Translations under genes and position numbers: made by a program
Source: Marinifilum sp. D737
Lineage (GTDB): Bacteria; Bacteroidota; Bacteroidia; Bacteroidales; Marinifilaceae
Direction: 5' to 3'
Length of the DNA stretch: 35,411 bases
Assembly (NCBI RefSeq): GCF_026672275.1
Contig: NZ_JANQCD010000042.1
Span: 1 to 35,411, forward strand
Shown: positions 24,910 to 31,531 of the stretch, one piece after another
Layout of the letters: each line of letters begins with the position of its first letter
Position numbering within the stretch: the first letter of the stretch is position 1
Notes under the pieces: model-generated
What the model saw: only the letters and a program-made list of their open reading frames with translations
The model's database searches: none
What the model was told of the DNA's origin: nothing

Positions 24910-25824
24910 ATGAAAAAATTACTAACACTAGCCCTTATCCTAAGTGCTGCACTATGTGTACAAGCCCAAAAGTACAAACTGGCTTTAAATCTCGAAGTGG
25001 GTAAGGAGTACATTCAGAAGTCGAATGCAACAATGACCATTACCCAAAACTTTAATGGCATGCCAATCGAAATAGGTCTGAATATTAAAGGAGACTATGT
25101 CTTTAAAGTACTGGCTGCCGAAAACAATCAGTACGATATGGAGGTGAGCTATACCTCTGTAGAAATGGAAATGGAAAGTGCACAAGGAAAAAACTCTTTT
25201 AGTTCCAAAAATGCCAGCGAACAGGATATGATGTCAACCATGCTATCGAGAATGGTTAACAAGCCTTTCAAGATGACTATGAGTCAAAGTGGAAAGGTAG
25301 TAGACATTACAGGAATCGATAACCTTTTCGGAGGATTATTCGAAGGTTACGATCTTGCACAGCAACAGAAAGACCAGATATTGGCACAGCTAAAACAATC
25401 CTATGGCGCAAAAGCCTTTAAAGGAAGTTTTGAGCAGATCACAGCCATTTACCCTGAAGATAAAGTAAAATTAGGCAAAACATGGTCGACCGAAACCAGT
25501 ATCGAGGCAGGAATGTCGGTGAATTTAACCACCAATTTCGTGCTAAAAGCAGCCAATAACGATTACTTCCTGATTCATGGAGAAGGCAACCTGGCCAGCA
25601 ACCCTGATGCCCCATATGTAAAGCAAAATGGCATGGACATGAAGATTTTGGTAGACGGACAGTTGACCTCGGACATTAAAATTGACAGAAAAACCGGTTG
25701 GATCATAGATGCTACCATTGTTCAGAACCTGAGCGGCAACACAGAATTGAAGGCCAGCGAGCAAATGCCGGAAGGCATGAGCATCCCAATGACCATTAAA
25801 ACAAAATCGCTAATCACAAACTAG
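24910..25824 (+). CDS. DUF6263-like exported protein
   Basis: 304 aa. A typical signal peptide (about residues 1-19, ending QAQ) is followed by a beta-rich body with the pattern LEVGKEYIQKSNATMTITQ near the start. That pattern and the later GTW-type and DRKTGWI segments resemble Bacteroidota periplasmic proteins grouped as DUF6263. No catalytic residues can be proposed. The body contains many Met residues, particularly around residues 75-120. It ends just before a strong intrinsic terminator (25906-25938), so it closes its transcription unit. The function is unknown. Confidence 0.8.
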   Translation: MKKLLTLALILSAALCVQAQKYKLALNLEVGKEYIQKSNATMTITQNFNGMPIEIGLNIKGDYVFKVLAAENNQYDMEVSYTSVEMEMESAQGKNSFSSKNASEQDMMSTMLSRMVNKPFKMTMSQSGKVVDITGIDNLFGGLFEGYDLAQQQKDQILAQLKQSYGAKAFKGSFEQITAIYPEDKVKLGKTWSTETSIEAGMSVNLTTNFVLKAANNDYFLIHGEGNLASNPDAPYVKQNGMDMKILVDGQLTSDIKIDRKTGWIIDATIVQNLSGNTELKASEQMPEGMSIPMTIKTKSLITN

Positions 25825-25905
25825 AAGAACACCACTTGATGCCCATACAAATACAAACCCAAAAACCATTGGGACAAAATTGTAATCTGTATGATAAATC
25901 ATACA

Positions 25906-25938
25906 CCCCAAATCATCACGATTTGGGGTTTGTTTTTT
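25906..25938 (+). terminator. intrinsic terminator after the DUF6263-like gene
   Basis: Perfect 9-bp stem CCCCAAATC-ATCAC-GATTTGGGG followed by TTTGTTTTTT on the plus strand, 82 bp after the stop at 25824. Confidence 0.92.
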
Positions 25939-25941
25939 ATG

Positions 25942-26113
25942 TCCTCCAGATTTTGAATTCCCTCAACCGATGGGCCTTGCCCATCGCTATTGCTCTGGCC
26001 CCTTCAGGGCTAATCGAATTGGAATTGCCTCAACTTTGAATTGCCTCAACTTTGAATTGCCTCGGGCTTTGAATTGCCTCGGGCTTTGAATTGCCTCGGG
26101 CTTTAGCCCGAGG
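25942..26113 (+). repeat. composite repeat region with hairpins (block 3)
   Basis: It starts with a truncated CCTCCAGAT element. A hairpin CGATGGGC-CTT-GCCCATCG follows (25968-25986), then the string shared with the right end of the window (25979-26010). About five 17-bp units end in the hairpin CCTCGGGCT-TT-AGCCCGAGG (26094-26113). There is no gene between 25825 and 26207; this repeat and two terminators account for most of it. Confidence 0.85.
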
Positions 26114-26114
26114 A

Positions 26115-26147
26115 GAAAAAAAATCCCCAAAACCAAAGGTCTTGGGG
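26115..26147 (-). terminator. intrinsic terminator after the 243-aa gene
   Basis: On the minus strand, CCCCAAGACC-TTT-GGTTTTGGGG (10-bp stem with one G-U pair) is followed by ATTTTTTTT. It lies 60 bp after the stop of the gene at 26208-26939. Confidence 0.9.
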
Positions 26148-26207
26148 ACATGCCCGATGCTAAAAAAATTGCCATAGAAATGCATCCAGGCATAGGGATA
26201 AAAAAAA

Positions 26208-26939
26208 CTACTCTACTGATTCGTTTGCAAGACCTTCATACCCTTCCGTATCATCCGCCTCCCCCTTTGTGCCTTTGGAAGAGGGTGCCGGAAATCTAAA
26301 CCACTTCAATAACTCCTCGTCCTCTTCGTACATAATGCGAGCCGCCTTAAAATAGATGACCAGTTTTTCGTACAAAGCATTCAGGGCAATCGTACGCTCT
26401 TCCGTAGCACGATTACGTTTCAGGATACAATCCGATCGCTCATCCATAAAACCTTTTAGCTTATCGCGATGTGTCAGAATTGCAGCAAAAGTATCATCGG
26501 TCCATCCGCTTGTAACAAGAGGATCTTTGTACTTCCTGGAAATCATGTCGAAATCGGTTAAGAAAAGGTACATTAACTTGCCACTTTTGCGGGCATTGTC
26601 GTAATCATTAAAACCAAACTGGTTCCATACCTTCTTGTCGTTCGGGAATGCCATTTCGATATCGAACTTGCACCTTTGGAAAAATTTACCCGCTGCTGCC
26701 AACTCCAGATTCACATTCTCGGTGGCCTTGGCCTGAATGTCGATATAGGTATTGTCGGAAGGAATATTACTGGCCGTTTCGAACAAAGATTTCAGTTCAG
26801 CCAGCGTTTCTGCTGTAAAATGAGGCGAGAAAGTCATGAATTCATCATGTTTGTCGTCGATGATGTTAATACTTTGACTCGAAAAAAAGATAAAATTGGC
26901 ATCTCCGCCATTGTAAGATCTGGCTTGTCCCATACCCAT
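26208..26939 (-). CDS. 243-aa protein of unknown function
   Basis: I do not recognise this protein. It has no signal peptide or TM segment and is predicted to be soluble and mostly helical. The N-terminus is Gly-rich (MGMGQARSYNGGDANF). A helix-rich core spans about 40-215 with many aromatic and charged residues (for example KLMYLFLTDFDM and KWFRFPAP). The last 25 residues are acidic and low in complexity (GEADDTEGYEGLANESVE). The gene is monocistronic, with its own terminator downstream and a gene-poor region upstream. Codon use and composition match the core genes rather than the AT-rich restriction module next door. A helical scaffold or stress protein is possible, but nothing specific is supported. 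Confidence 0.75.
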   Translation of the reverse strand: MGMGQARSYNGGDANFIFFSSQSINIIDDKHDEFMTFSPHFTAETLAELKSLFETASNIPSDNTYIDIQAKATENVNLELAAAGKFFQRCKFDIEMAFPNDKKVWNQFGFNDYDNARKSGKLMYLFLTDFDMISRKYKDPLVTSGWTDDTFAAILTHRDKLKGFMDERSDCILKRNRATEERTIALNALYEKLVIYFKAARIMYEEDEELLKWFRFPAPSSKGTKGEADDTEGYEGLANESVE

Positions 26940-27338
26940 AAGATTTAAATTTAAGATTTACAGTATGAAAACTAAAGCTATCTTTTTGATTGTGCAATAG
27001 AAGAAGTTCAAGATTTCATTCAGATATATGTTAATTACTTTGCAAAGCTTGTAATTGCTCTTGTCTGTGAGTTATTGTTTTTGTCTATAATGTATCGTCT
27101 CTTTATGAATAAAAACTATGAAAAATAATGACGGAAAGTAATAAGTCTGGATACAACGGGCTTTTTAGCCTTTACAAGAAAGAAGTTTAGCTTCTTAACA
27201 GCTTAGCCACAGATAAAAGGAAGCACCTTTAAAGCAAAACAAAACATTCTAAGAAAGTAAAGAGCATATATGAGTGCAGAGAAAGCCATTCTGAGAAAAG
27301 GAGAGCCAGATACATGAATAGAGGAAGCTTTTTAAAAC
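26940..27338. other. gene-poor stretch without recognisable content
   Basis: About 400 bp with no convincing ORF. A short hairpin-like ACGGGCTTTTTAGCC segment near 27158 and several AGCC-containing words precede the tandem repeat. It probably includes the promoter of the 243-aa gene at its left end, but I could not identify a good -33/-7 pair. Confidence 0.5.
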
Positions 27339-27347
27339 ATGAAAGCC

Positions 27348-27536
27348 ATTAGCCAAAATCAATCCGACCTAAGCCAAAGACTTTTTGCTCTTAGCCCAAC
27401 ATTTTCAGAGCTTAGCCAGAGACAATCCGCCCTAAGCCAAACTCACTCCGAGCTAAGCCAAAAGCATTCTGCCCTTAGCCAAAGACATTCCGCCCTTAGC
27501 CAAAGGCATTCCGCCACACGTTTGAAGCATTCCGCC
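27348..27536 (+). repeat. nine-copy 21-bp tandem repeat coding for a heptad peptide
   Basis: The unit is close to CTTAGCCAAAGACATTCCGCC and is repeated nine times without spacers. The outer copies are degenerate and the right-hand copies (about 27453-27515) nearly perfect. Because 21 is a multiple of three, one frame stays open (ATG 27339 to stop 27551, 70 aa) and encodes LSQRHSA-type heptads with a Leu every seven residues. This could be a small coiled-coil-like protein or a non-coding satellite. There is no signal peptide or known domain. The right-hand stretch to 27710 has no other gene. Confidence 0.85.
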
Positions 27537-27710
27537 ACCGACAAAAGATAGAAAAGCAGCGGAATAAGACAAAGGAGCACCGACAAGAGACAGAATAGTA
27601 TGTATAGGGTTTAAAATGGAAGCGGAAAGGGGCAAATGCACAAGCCATGATACAAATGCATAAAGCAAAAGATAGAAATTCGTAAATTGCCAATAAAGAG
27701 ATGACGGAGT

Positions 27711-28124
27711 ATGGCAGACGTTCACGAACCCAAAATAAGATCCTACAATATGTCCCAAGTGAAGGGGAAAAACACCAAACCTGAGTTGGTGGTGAGGAAA
27801 TTTTTGTTTGCCAATGGATTTCGTTACCGCATAAACCAGAAAGACCTGCCCGGAAAACCCGACATAGTTCTGAAAAAATATAAAACTGTAATATTTGTAA
27901 ATGGCTGCTTTTGGCACGGACACAAAGGCTGCAAGTATTTTGTGCTACCCAAAACAAGAACCGAATGGTGGCTGCAAAAAATAAAAAACACTCAAAAACG
28001 TGACCGCAAAGCCGAAATAGAACTCAACATACTGGGCTGGCGCGTAATTACCATTTGGGAGTGTGAGTTGAAAGCGAAGAAGAAGGAAAAAACTCTTAAG
28101 AATCTCATTGATAGATTCGTTTAA
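27711..28124 (+). CDS. vsr: very-short-patch-repair (Vsr) type DNA mismatch endonuclease
   Basis: 137 aa, full length. It has the Vsr hallmarks: RSYNMSQVKGKNTKPE near the N-terminus, catalytic D51 in LPGKPDIVL, the core VNGCFWHGHKGC (C66, H69, H71, C74) and C118 in IWECEL, which can complete the zinc site. Vsr nicks next to T:G mismatches arising from deamination of 5-methylcytosine, so repair restores the C. It lies beside a C5-cytosine methyltransferase and a restriction endonuclease, as is common for type II systems. It points toward the convergent endonuclease gene, with a terminator between them. The start at 27711 keeps the full conserved N-terminus. Confidence 0.94.
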   Translation: MADVHEPKIRSYNMSQVKGKNTKPELVVRKFLFANGFRYRINQKDLPGKPDIVLKKYKTVIFVNGCFWHGHKGCKYFVLPKTRTEWWLQKIKNTQKRDRKAEIELNILGWRVITIWECELKAKKKEKTLKNLIDRFV

Positions 28125-28141
28125 ATATTGGTGTCATTTTG

Positions 28142-28191
28142 TAAGGTGACCTGTTAATAAGAAGCTAACAAGTCACCTATTAAAATTATTT
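28142..28191. terminator. terminator between vsr and the restriction endonuclease gene
   Basis: AGGTGAC-C-TGTTA...TAACA-A-GTCACCT forms a 7+5 bp stem with one internal mismatch, followed by an AT-rich tract ending in TTATTTTTT on the plus strand. It probably serves both convergent genes. Confidence 0.7.
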
Positions 28192-28911
28192 TTTGGAGTT
28201 TAATTCCAATATCTTATTCCAATCTATAGCCCCTTCATCATCGCAAAATTCTATGACAAATTCTTTTGTGAATTTATTAATCATCTTAGAGTATGACTTT
28301 CTAAATTCATCATTTCTCTCTTTTGCTTTATATCCAAGAGGTTCAATTATTTCTTTGTATAAGTTTTCTTCTCCTGAAATAAATTCCCAAAACTGTTGTC
28401 CACAATATTTGTAATAATCACCTTTATCTGGCTTATTGTCTTTTCCATAACAACATCCATTAACTGAGATAACATTAATTCCAGAATTACCAGTTCTTAA
28501 TGCTTTACCCGCGCTTTTATAATATTCTTTAAGCTTCTTTAATGAAGTGCTGTTAGCCCAATTAGGGCCTGATTTTATAGCCACTATATATCTAGCTCCA
28601 TTTAAATCAAACTCTAAATCGATTCCTTCAATTCCTGACTTCCAACCTCCATATACTTTGGAGTTAATGAAAATTGCTAAGCCTTCAAGCCAGTCTCCAA
28701 AAATTGTTTCTTCATTTGAAGAAACATGTGCATTTACAATACCCTTAACTATATCATTTGCGGTTAACACATTCTTAGCTTTGAAGAGGTATGGGTTTTT
28801 TCTTTTCAAAACGTTCTTAAGCTTAAGAGTAGCAAGACTATCAATTCTTTTTTGATGAAAATCACCGATGTGATTTTCAACGTAATTTGTTACTTCAGTT
28901 AAATCTAACAT
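28186..28911 (-). CDS. type II restriction endonuclease, PmeII-like family
   Basis: 241 aa. It resembles the PmeII-type restriction enzymes: KNPYLFKAKNVLTA near 39-52, the SSNEETIFGDWLEG helix, and a PD-(D/E)xK-like core with D98 in GIDLEF and K113 in VAIKSGPNWANS. A conserved VNGCCYGKDNKPDKGDY block lies near 150-170, with QQFWEFISG after it. The middle catalytic acidic position is replaced by A111 in AIK, as in a subset of PD-(D/E)xK enzymes; E76 or E95/E100 may supply a metal ligand. It is transcribed away from the methyltransferase gene. The cut site cannot be deduced from sequence. The region is visibly more AT-rich than the surrounding core genes, suggesting horizontal acquisition. Confidence 0.88.
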   Translation of the reverse strand: MLDLTEVTNYVENHIGDFHQKRIDSLATLKLKNVLKRKNPYLFKAKNVLTANDIVKGIVNAHVSSNEETIFGDWLEGLAIFINSKVYGGWKSGIEGIDLEFDLNGARYIVAIKSGPNWANSTSLKKLKEYYKSAGKALRTGNSGINVISVNGCCYGKDNKPDKGDYYKYCGQQFWEFISGEENLYKEIIEPLGYKAKERNDEFRKSYSKMINKFTKEFVIEFCDDEGAIDWNKILELNSKK

Positions 28912-28977
28912 GTTTTAGGATATTTAACATTAAAATTCAAATCTAATTAAAAATTCTTATAGAATAGAATGATGTTG

Positions 28978-28985
28978 TATATTTG
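28978..28985 (+). promoter_or_regulatory. -7 element for the methyltransferase gene
   Basis: TATATTTG matches TAnnTTTG. Transcription would begin near 28992, leaving a short leader before the ATG at 29004. This is why the TTG at 28983 is not chosen as the start. No clear -33 box was found. Confidence 0.5.
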
Positions 28986-29003
28986 AGCAATAATTTTTTT
29001 TCT

Positions 29004-30485
29004 ATGTCTAAGTTTACGTTTATTGATCTTTTTGCTGGTATTGGAGGCTTTAGGTTAGGCCTAGTATCCAATGGTGGTAAATGTGCAGGGTTTAGTGAGA
29101 TTGATCGAGATGCAATTTCAACTTATTGTGAAAATTATGATGAGGAAGAAAGTGAAAATTTAGGAGATATTAGAAAATTAAAGGAGATACCTGATTGTGA
29201 TATATTAACAGCGGGTGTGCCTTGTCAAAGTTGGTCTATAGCAGGTAAAAATCTTGGTTTTGATGATGATAGAGGACAACTGTGGAATGACACAATCTAT
29301 CTTCTGAATAAAAATAGACCTAAGGCATTCATTTTTGAAAATGTTAAAGGTTTAAGAGATCCAAGAAATAGAGAAGCATTTAAATACATATTAGATAGAA
29401 TAAAGAAAGCAGGATATTTTGCTAATTATTATTTAATTAATTCTCATGATTATGGAGTGCCTCAAAATAGACAAAGAGTCTATATAATTGGATTTAGAGA
29501 AAAAACATATTACGATAAATTTAATATCCCTCCTAAAATACAGGAAGGTAAGAAGCTATATCATTACCTGAGTGATTTGCCAAATGAAACTATTAAAAAG
29601 GAAAAAATAGATCCTGAAACTCTTTTTGGGGAATATAAGCCAGTTGCCAGGACAAAGTTTCAAAAAATGGATGAGCTAAATGATTTCTTCTTATTTAATG
29701 ATATAAGAAATGGACATTCAACAATTCACTCATGGGATCTTCAAGAAACAACAGAAAGAGAAAAACAAATTTGTCATTTGTTATTAACCAATAGGAGAAA
29801 GAAAATTTATGGATCTTTTGATGGTAATGCTCTTTCTTTTGATCATTTTAAATCTTTGGATTCAGATATAACTAATGATGAACTTAAAGGGCTAGTTAGA
29901 AAAGAAATATTAAAAGAAGTAGATTATACTTTTAGGGTAAGTGAGTTAAATGGCTATTTATTAAGTGCATCGGAAGAGTTGATTCTAGATCATGCAGTTA
30001 ATGATATACTGAATCTTGAAAAGTTAAAGAATAGTCATGAGTTGAAGAAGAAAAAGATAAATTTTAGAAGGGGACTTGAAAGTTTATTAAAGAAGTCTAT
30101 AATCACATCAATTGAGAAAAGATATGATTTTAAAAACTCTAAGATTAGTTCTGGGATAAATGGAATTAACAGAATCTATTTGCCTATATCTGATGTTTTT
30201 TCAACTTTAGTTGCAAGTGATACAAATGATTTTATTGCAACAAAAAATATTGTTTCAAATACACCAGAAGATTTTAAAGATAAATTCTTAAAGGAAATTG
30301 TTGAGAAAGGTAATTATCGTAAAATATCTAAAGAAGAAGCATTGATGATTCAAGGATTTCCAAAAGAGTTTAAATTACCAATTAAGAGAAATCGTTGGAT
30401 GAAGTTAATTGGAAATAGTGTGTCAGTACCTGTTATTGACAAACTTTGTCAAGCTATTTTAGAGACAGGTTTATTTAATGAATAA
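29004..30485 (+). CDS. DNA (cytosine-5-)-methyltransferase of a type II restriction-modification system
   Basis: 493 aa from the ATG at 29004. The ordered C5-methyltransferase motifs are clear: I FIDLFAGIGGFRLG (6-19, SAM binding), IV GVPCQSWS with catalytic C74, VI FENVKGL (E112), VIII QNRQRVYIIGF (about 150), and X GNSVSVPVI near the C-terminus. A long central region (about 180-390) is the target-recognition part and is rich in Lys, Asp and Glu. The enzyme methylates cytosine in the site cut by the divergent endonuclease, protecting host DNA. The target sequence is unknown. The gene is strikingly AT-rich and uses A/T-ending codons (many AAA, AAT, TTA), unlike the operons on either side, a sign of lateral transfer. 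The Vsr gene completes the module. Confidence 0.95.
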   Translation: MSKFTFIDLFAGIGGFRLGLVSNGGKCAGFSEIDRDAISTYCENYDEEESENLGDIRKLKEIPDCDILTAGVPCQSWSIAGKNLGFDDDRGQLWNDTIYLLNKNRPKAFIFENVKGLRDPRNREAFKYILDRIKKAGYFANYYLINSHDYGVPQNRQRVYIIGFREKTYYDKFNIPPKIQEGKKLYHYLSDLPNETIKKEKIDPETLFGEYKPVARTKFQKMDELNDFFLFNDIRNGHSTIHSWDLQETTEREKQICHLLLTNRRKKIYGSFDGNALSFDHFKSLDSDITNDELKGLVRKEILKEVDYTFRVSELNGYLLSASEELILDHAVNDILNLEKLKNSHELKKKKINFRRGLESLLKKSIITSIEKRYDFKNSKISSGINGINRIYLPISDVFSTLVASDTNDFIATKNIVSNTPEDFKDKFLKEIVEKGNYRKISKEEALMIQGFPKEFKLPIKRNRWMKLIGNSVSVPVIDKLCQAILETGLFNE

Positions 30486-30520
30486 TTTTAGCCTAAAACA
30501 AGCTTTTATATTTCTACAAA

Positions 30521-30597
30521 AAAACAAAGGGCAAGCCCAAAGCCTGCCCTTCACTATAAAATCGAAGACCTTTAAATCGTATTGACTGTTAATTTTC
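30521..30597. repeat. 77-bp direct repeat, left copy (contains a minus-strand terminator)
   Basis: Identical over 77 bp to 31411-31487. It includes the stem AAGGGCA...TGCCCTT, followed on the minus strand by TTTGTTTTTTT, an intrinsic terminator for minus-strand transcription. With one A indel the similarity extends left to 30513. Confidence 0.95.
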
Positions 30598-30629
30598 CCT
30601 TGATAGTCCCAGAGTGTTGTACAAAAGCT

Positions 30630-30652
30630 AGCGCGAGCGTTTCGCTCGTGCT
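30630..30652. repeat. REP-like hairpin downstream of the RAYT gene
   Basis: AGCGCGAGCG-TTT-CGCTCGTGCT: a 10-bp stem with one G-T pair and a three-base loop, 15 bp from the stop of the RAYT gene. Its core CGAGCG...CGCTCG is repeated on the other side of the gene at 31354-31368. Confidence 0.75.
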
Positions 30653-30667
30653 CTGTGAATACAGAGT

Positions 30668-31213
30668 TTACAAAAGATGAACATCAATTTGTCCTTTCTC
30701 GCCTGCATAGTTTTTAGCACTACTATAATTCCAATGATGTGCTTTTTCTACGAATCCGGCCTCAACAGGATTATTATGAATATAGTTTAACTTCTCGTTT
30801 ATTACTTTATTGCTCCACAACTCAATAGGGTGATTGTTTTGTTGCCAAAACTGTCTGTTTTTCACATTACTATTTAAATTACCAGCACGCTGCATCATCC
30901 AAAGCATCCATTCTTTTCTGCTTTCTTGAGGATTTTCTTCAATTAATTTTTGCATTTGCTTTGACGAGTAGACCTTAAACTCCTTTAGTAATTTACCTGG
31001 ATTCGAATTGGCATCATTAAAAATTAAATGCACATGACTGGGCATAATACAATAGGCAAATAGACACATGCCTTTATTTTGGCAACAATATTCTAAACTT
31101 TCTGTAATAGCAGAGAAATATTGATTGCGAACAAATACATCAATCCAATATACCGTTGCAAAACTTACAAAGTACAATCCTTCTTTGTTATGGAATTTGT
31201 ATTTTCTACTCAA
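30668..31213 (-). CDS. REP-associated tyrosine transposase (RAYT)
   Basis: 181 aa, full length. RAYT landmarks: N-terminal YKFHNKEGLYFVSFATVYWIDVF type motif, the HUH pair H60 and H62 in MPSHVHLIF, and the likely catalytic tyrosine Y144 in KLNYIHNNPVEAGFV, followed by W-NYSSAKNY. RAYTs nick and rejoin single-stranded REP hairpins. The start appears to be TTG at 31213, since no ATG lies nearby upstream and the conserved N-terminus begins there. REP-like hairpins with identical CGAGCG/CGCTCG cores flank the gene (30630-30652, 31354-31368). The whole unit is bracketed by identical 77-bp direct repeats. It appears intact. Confidence 0.92.
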   Translation of the reverse strand: MSRKYKFHNKEGLYFVSFATVYWIDVFVRNQYFSAITESLEYCCQNKGMCLFAYCIMPSHVHLIFNDANSNPGKLLKEFKVYSSKQMQKLIEENPQESRKEWMLWMMQRAGNLNSNVKNRQFWQQNNHPIELWSNKVINEKLNYIHNNPVEAGFVEKAHHWNYSSAKNYAGEKGQIDVHLL

Positions 31214-31353
31214 AATGTTCTTGTTAAAATTTCCAGTTAAGCTAAAGGTTGTTTGTAAAAGATGGAAATTGGTATTGATTGTTAATGTAATATAAAGTCA
31301 CTAACATTACTGCAAGTGTGTTGTGCTTTCAGTATTTTCTTTGAAAATAGATA

Positions 31354-31368
31354 CGAGCGGCACGCTCG
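31354..31368. repeat. REP-like hairpin upstream of the RAYT gene
   Basis: CGAGCG-GCA-CGCTCG, a perfect 6-bp stem with a three-base loop. It shares its core stem with 30634-30648. The rest of 31214-31403 has no gene. An AGTGTTGT motif near the outer side occurs in inverted orientation at both ends (about 30612 and 31386). Confidence 0.75.
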
Positions 31369-31410
31369 CACCATCGGCGCACTGTCACAACACTTTTCTA
31401 ACATCTACAA

Positions 31411-31487
31411 AAAACAAAGGGCAAGCCCAAAGCCTGCCCTTCACTATAAAATCGAAGACCTTTAAATCGTATTGACTGTTAATTTTC
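31411..31487. repeat. 77-bp direct repeat, right copy; terminator of the TPR-propeller gene
   Basis: Identical to 30521-30597. On the minus strand it is the natural terminator downstream of the gene at 31532-33547: 7-bp stem then TTTGTTTTTT. It sits about 100 bp after that stop, so this copy may be the original one. Confidence 0.93.
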
Positions 31488-31531
31488 TGCGTAAATCCGC
31501 GAATAGATTTGCGAATATCTGCGAGAAAAAT

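Noticed and set aside
23320-26113. Possible CRISPR array from regularly repeated 17-bp units
   Set aside because: Units are directly adjacent with no unique spacers, end in a self-complementary hairpin, and no cas genes are present.
27348-27536. Possible CRISPR array from 21-bp repeats
   Set aside because: Tandem copies without spacers; array is in frame and degenerate at its ends, unlike CRISPR repeats.
27453-27957. Minus-strand ORFs of about 155 codons opposite vsr and the 21-bp repeat
   Set aside because: They overlap the well-supported vsr gene antisense and read through the tandem repeat as low-complexity sequence; no domain recognised.
28983-29003. TTG start seven codons upstream for the methyltransferase
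   Set aside because: It falls inside the TATATTTG promoter element; the ATG at 29004 begins the conserved FIDLFAG region at the usual distance.
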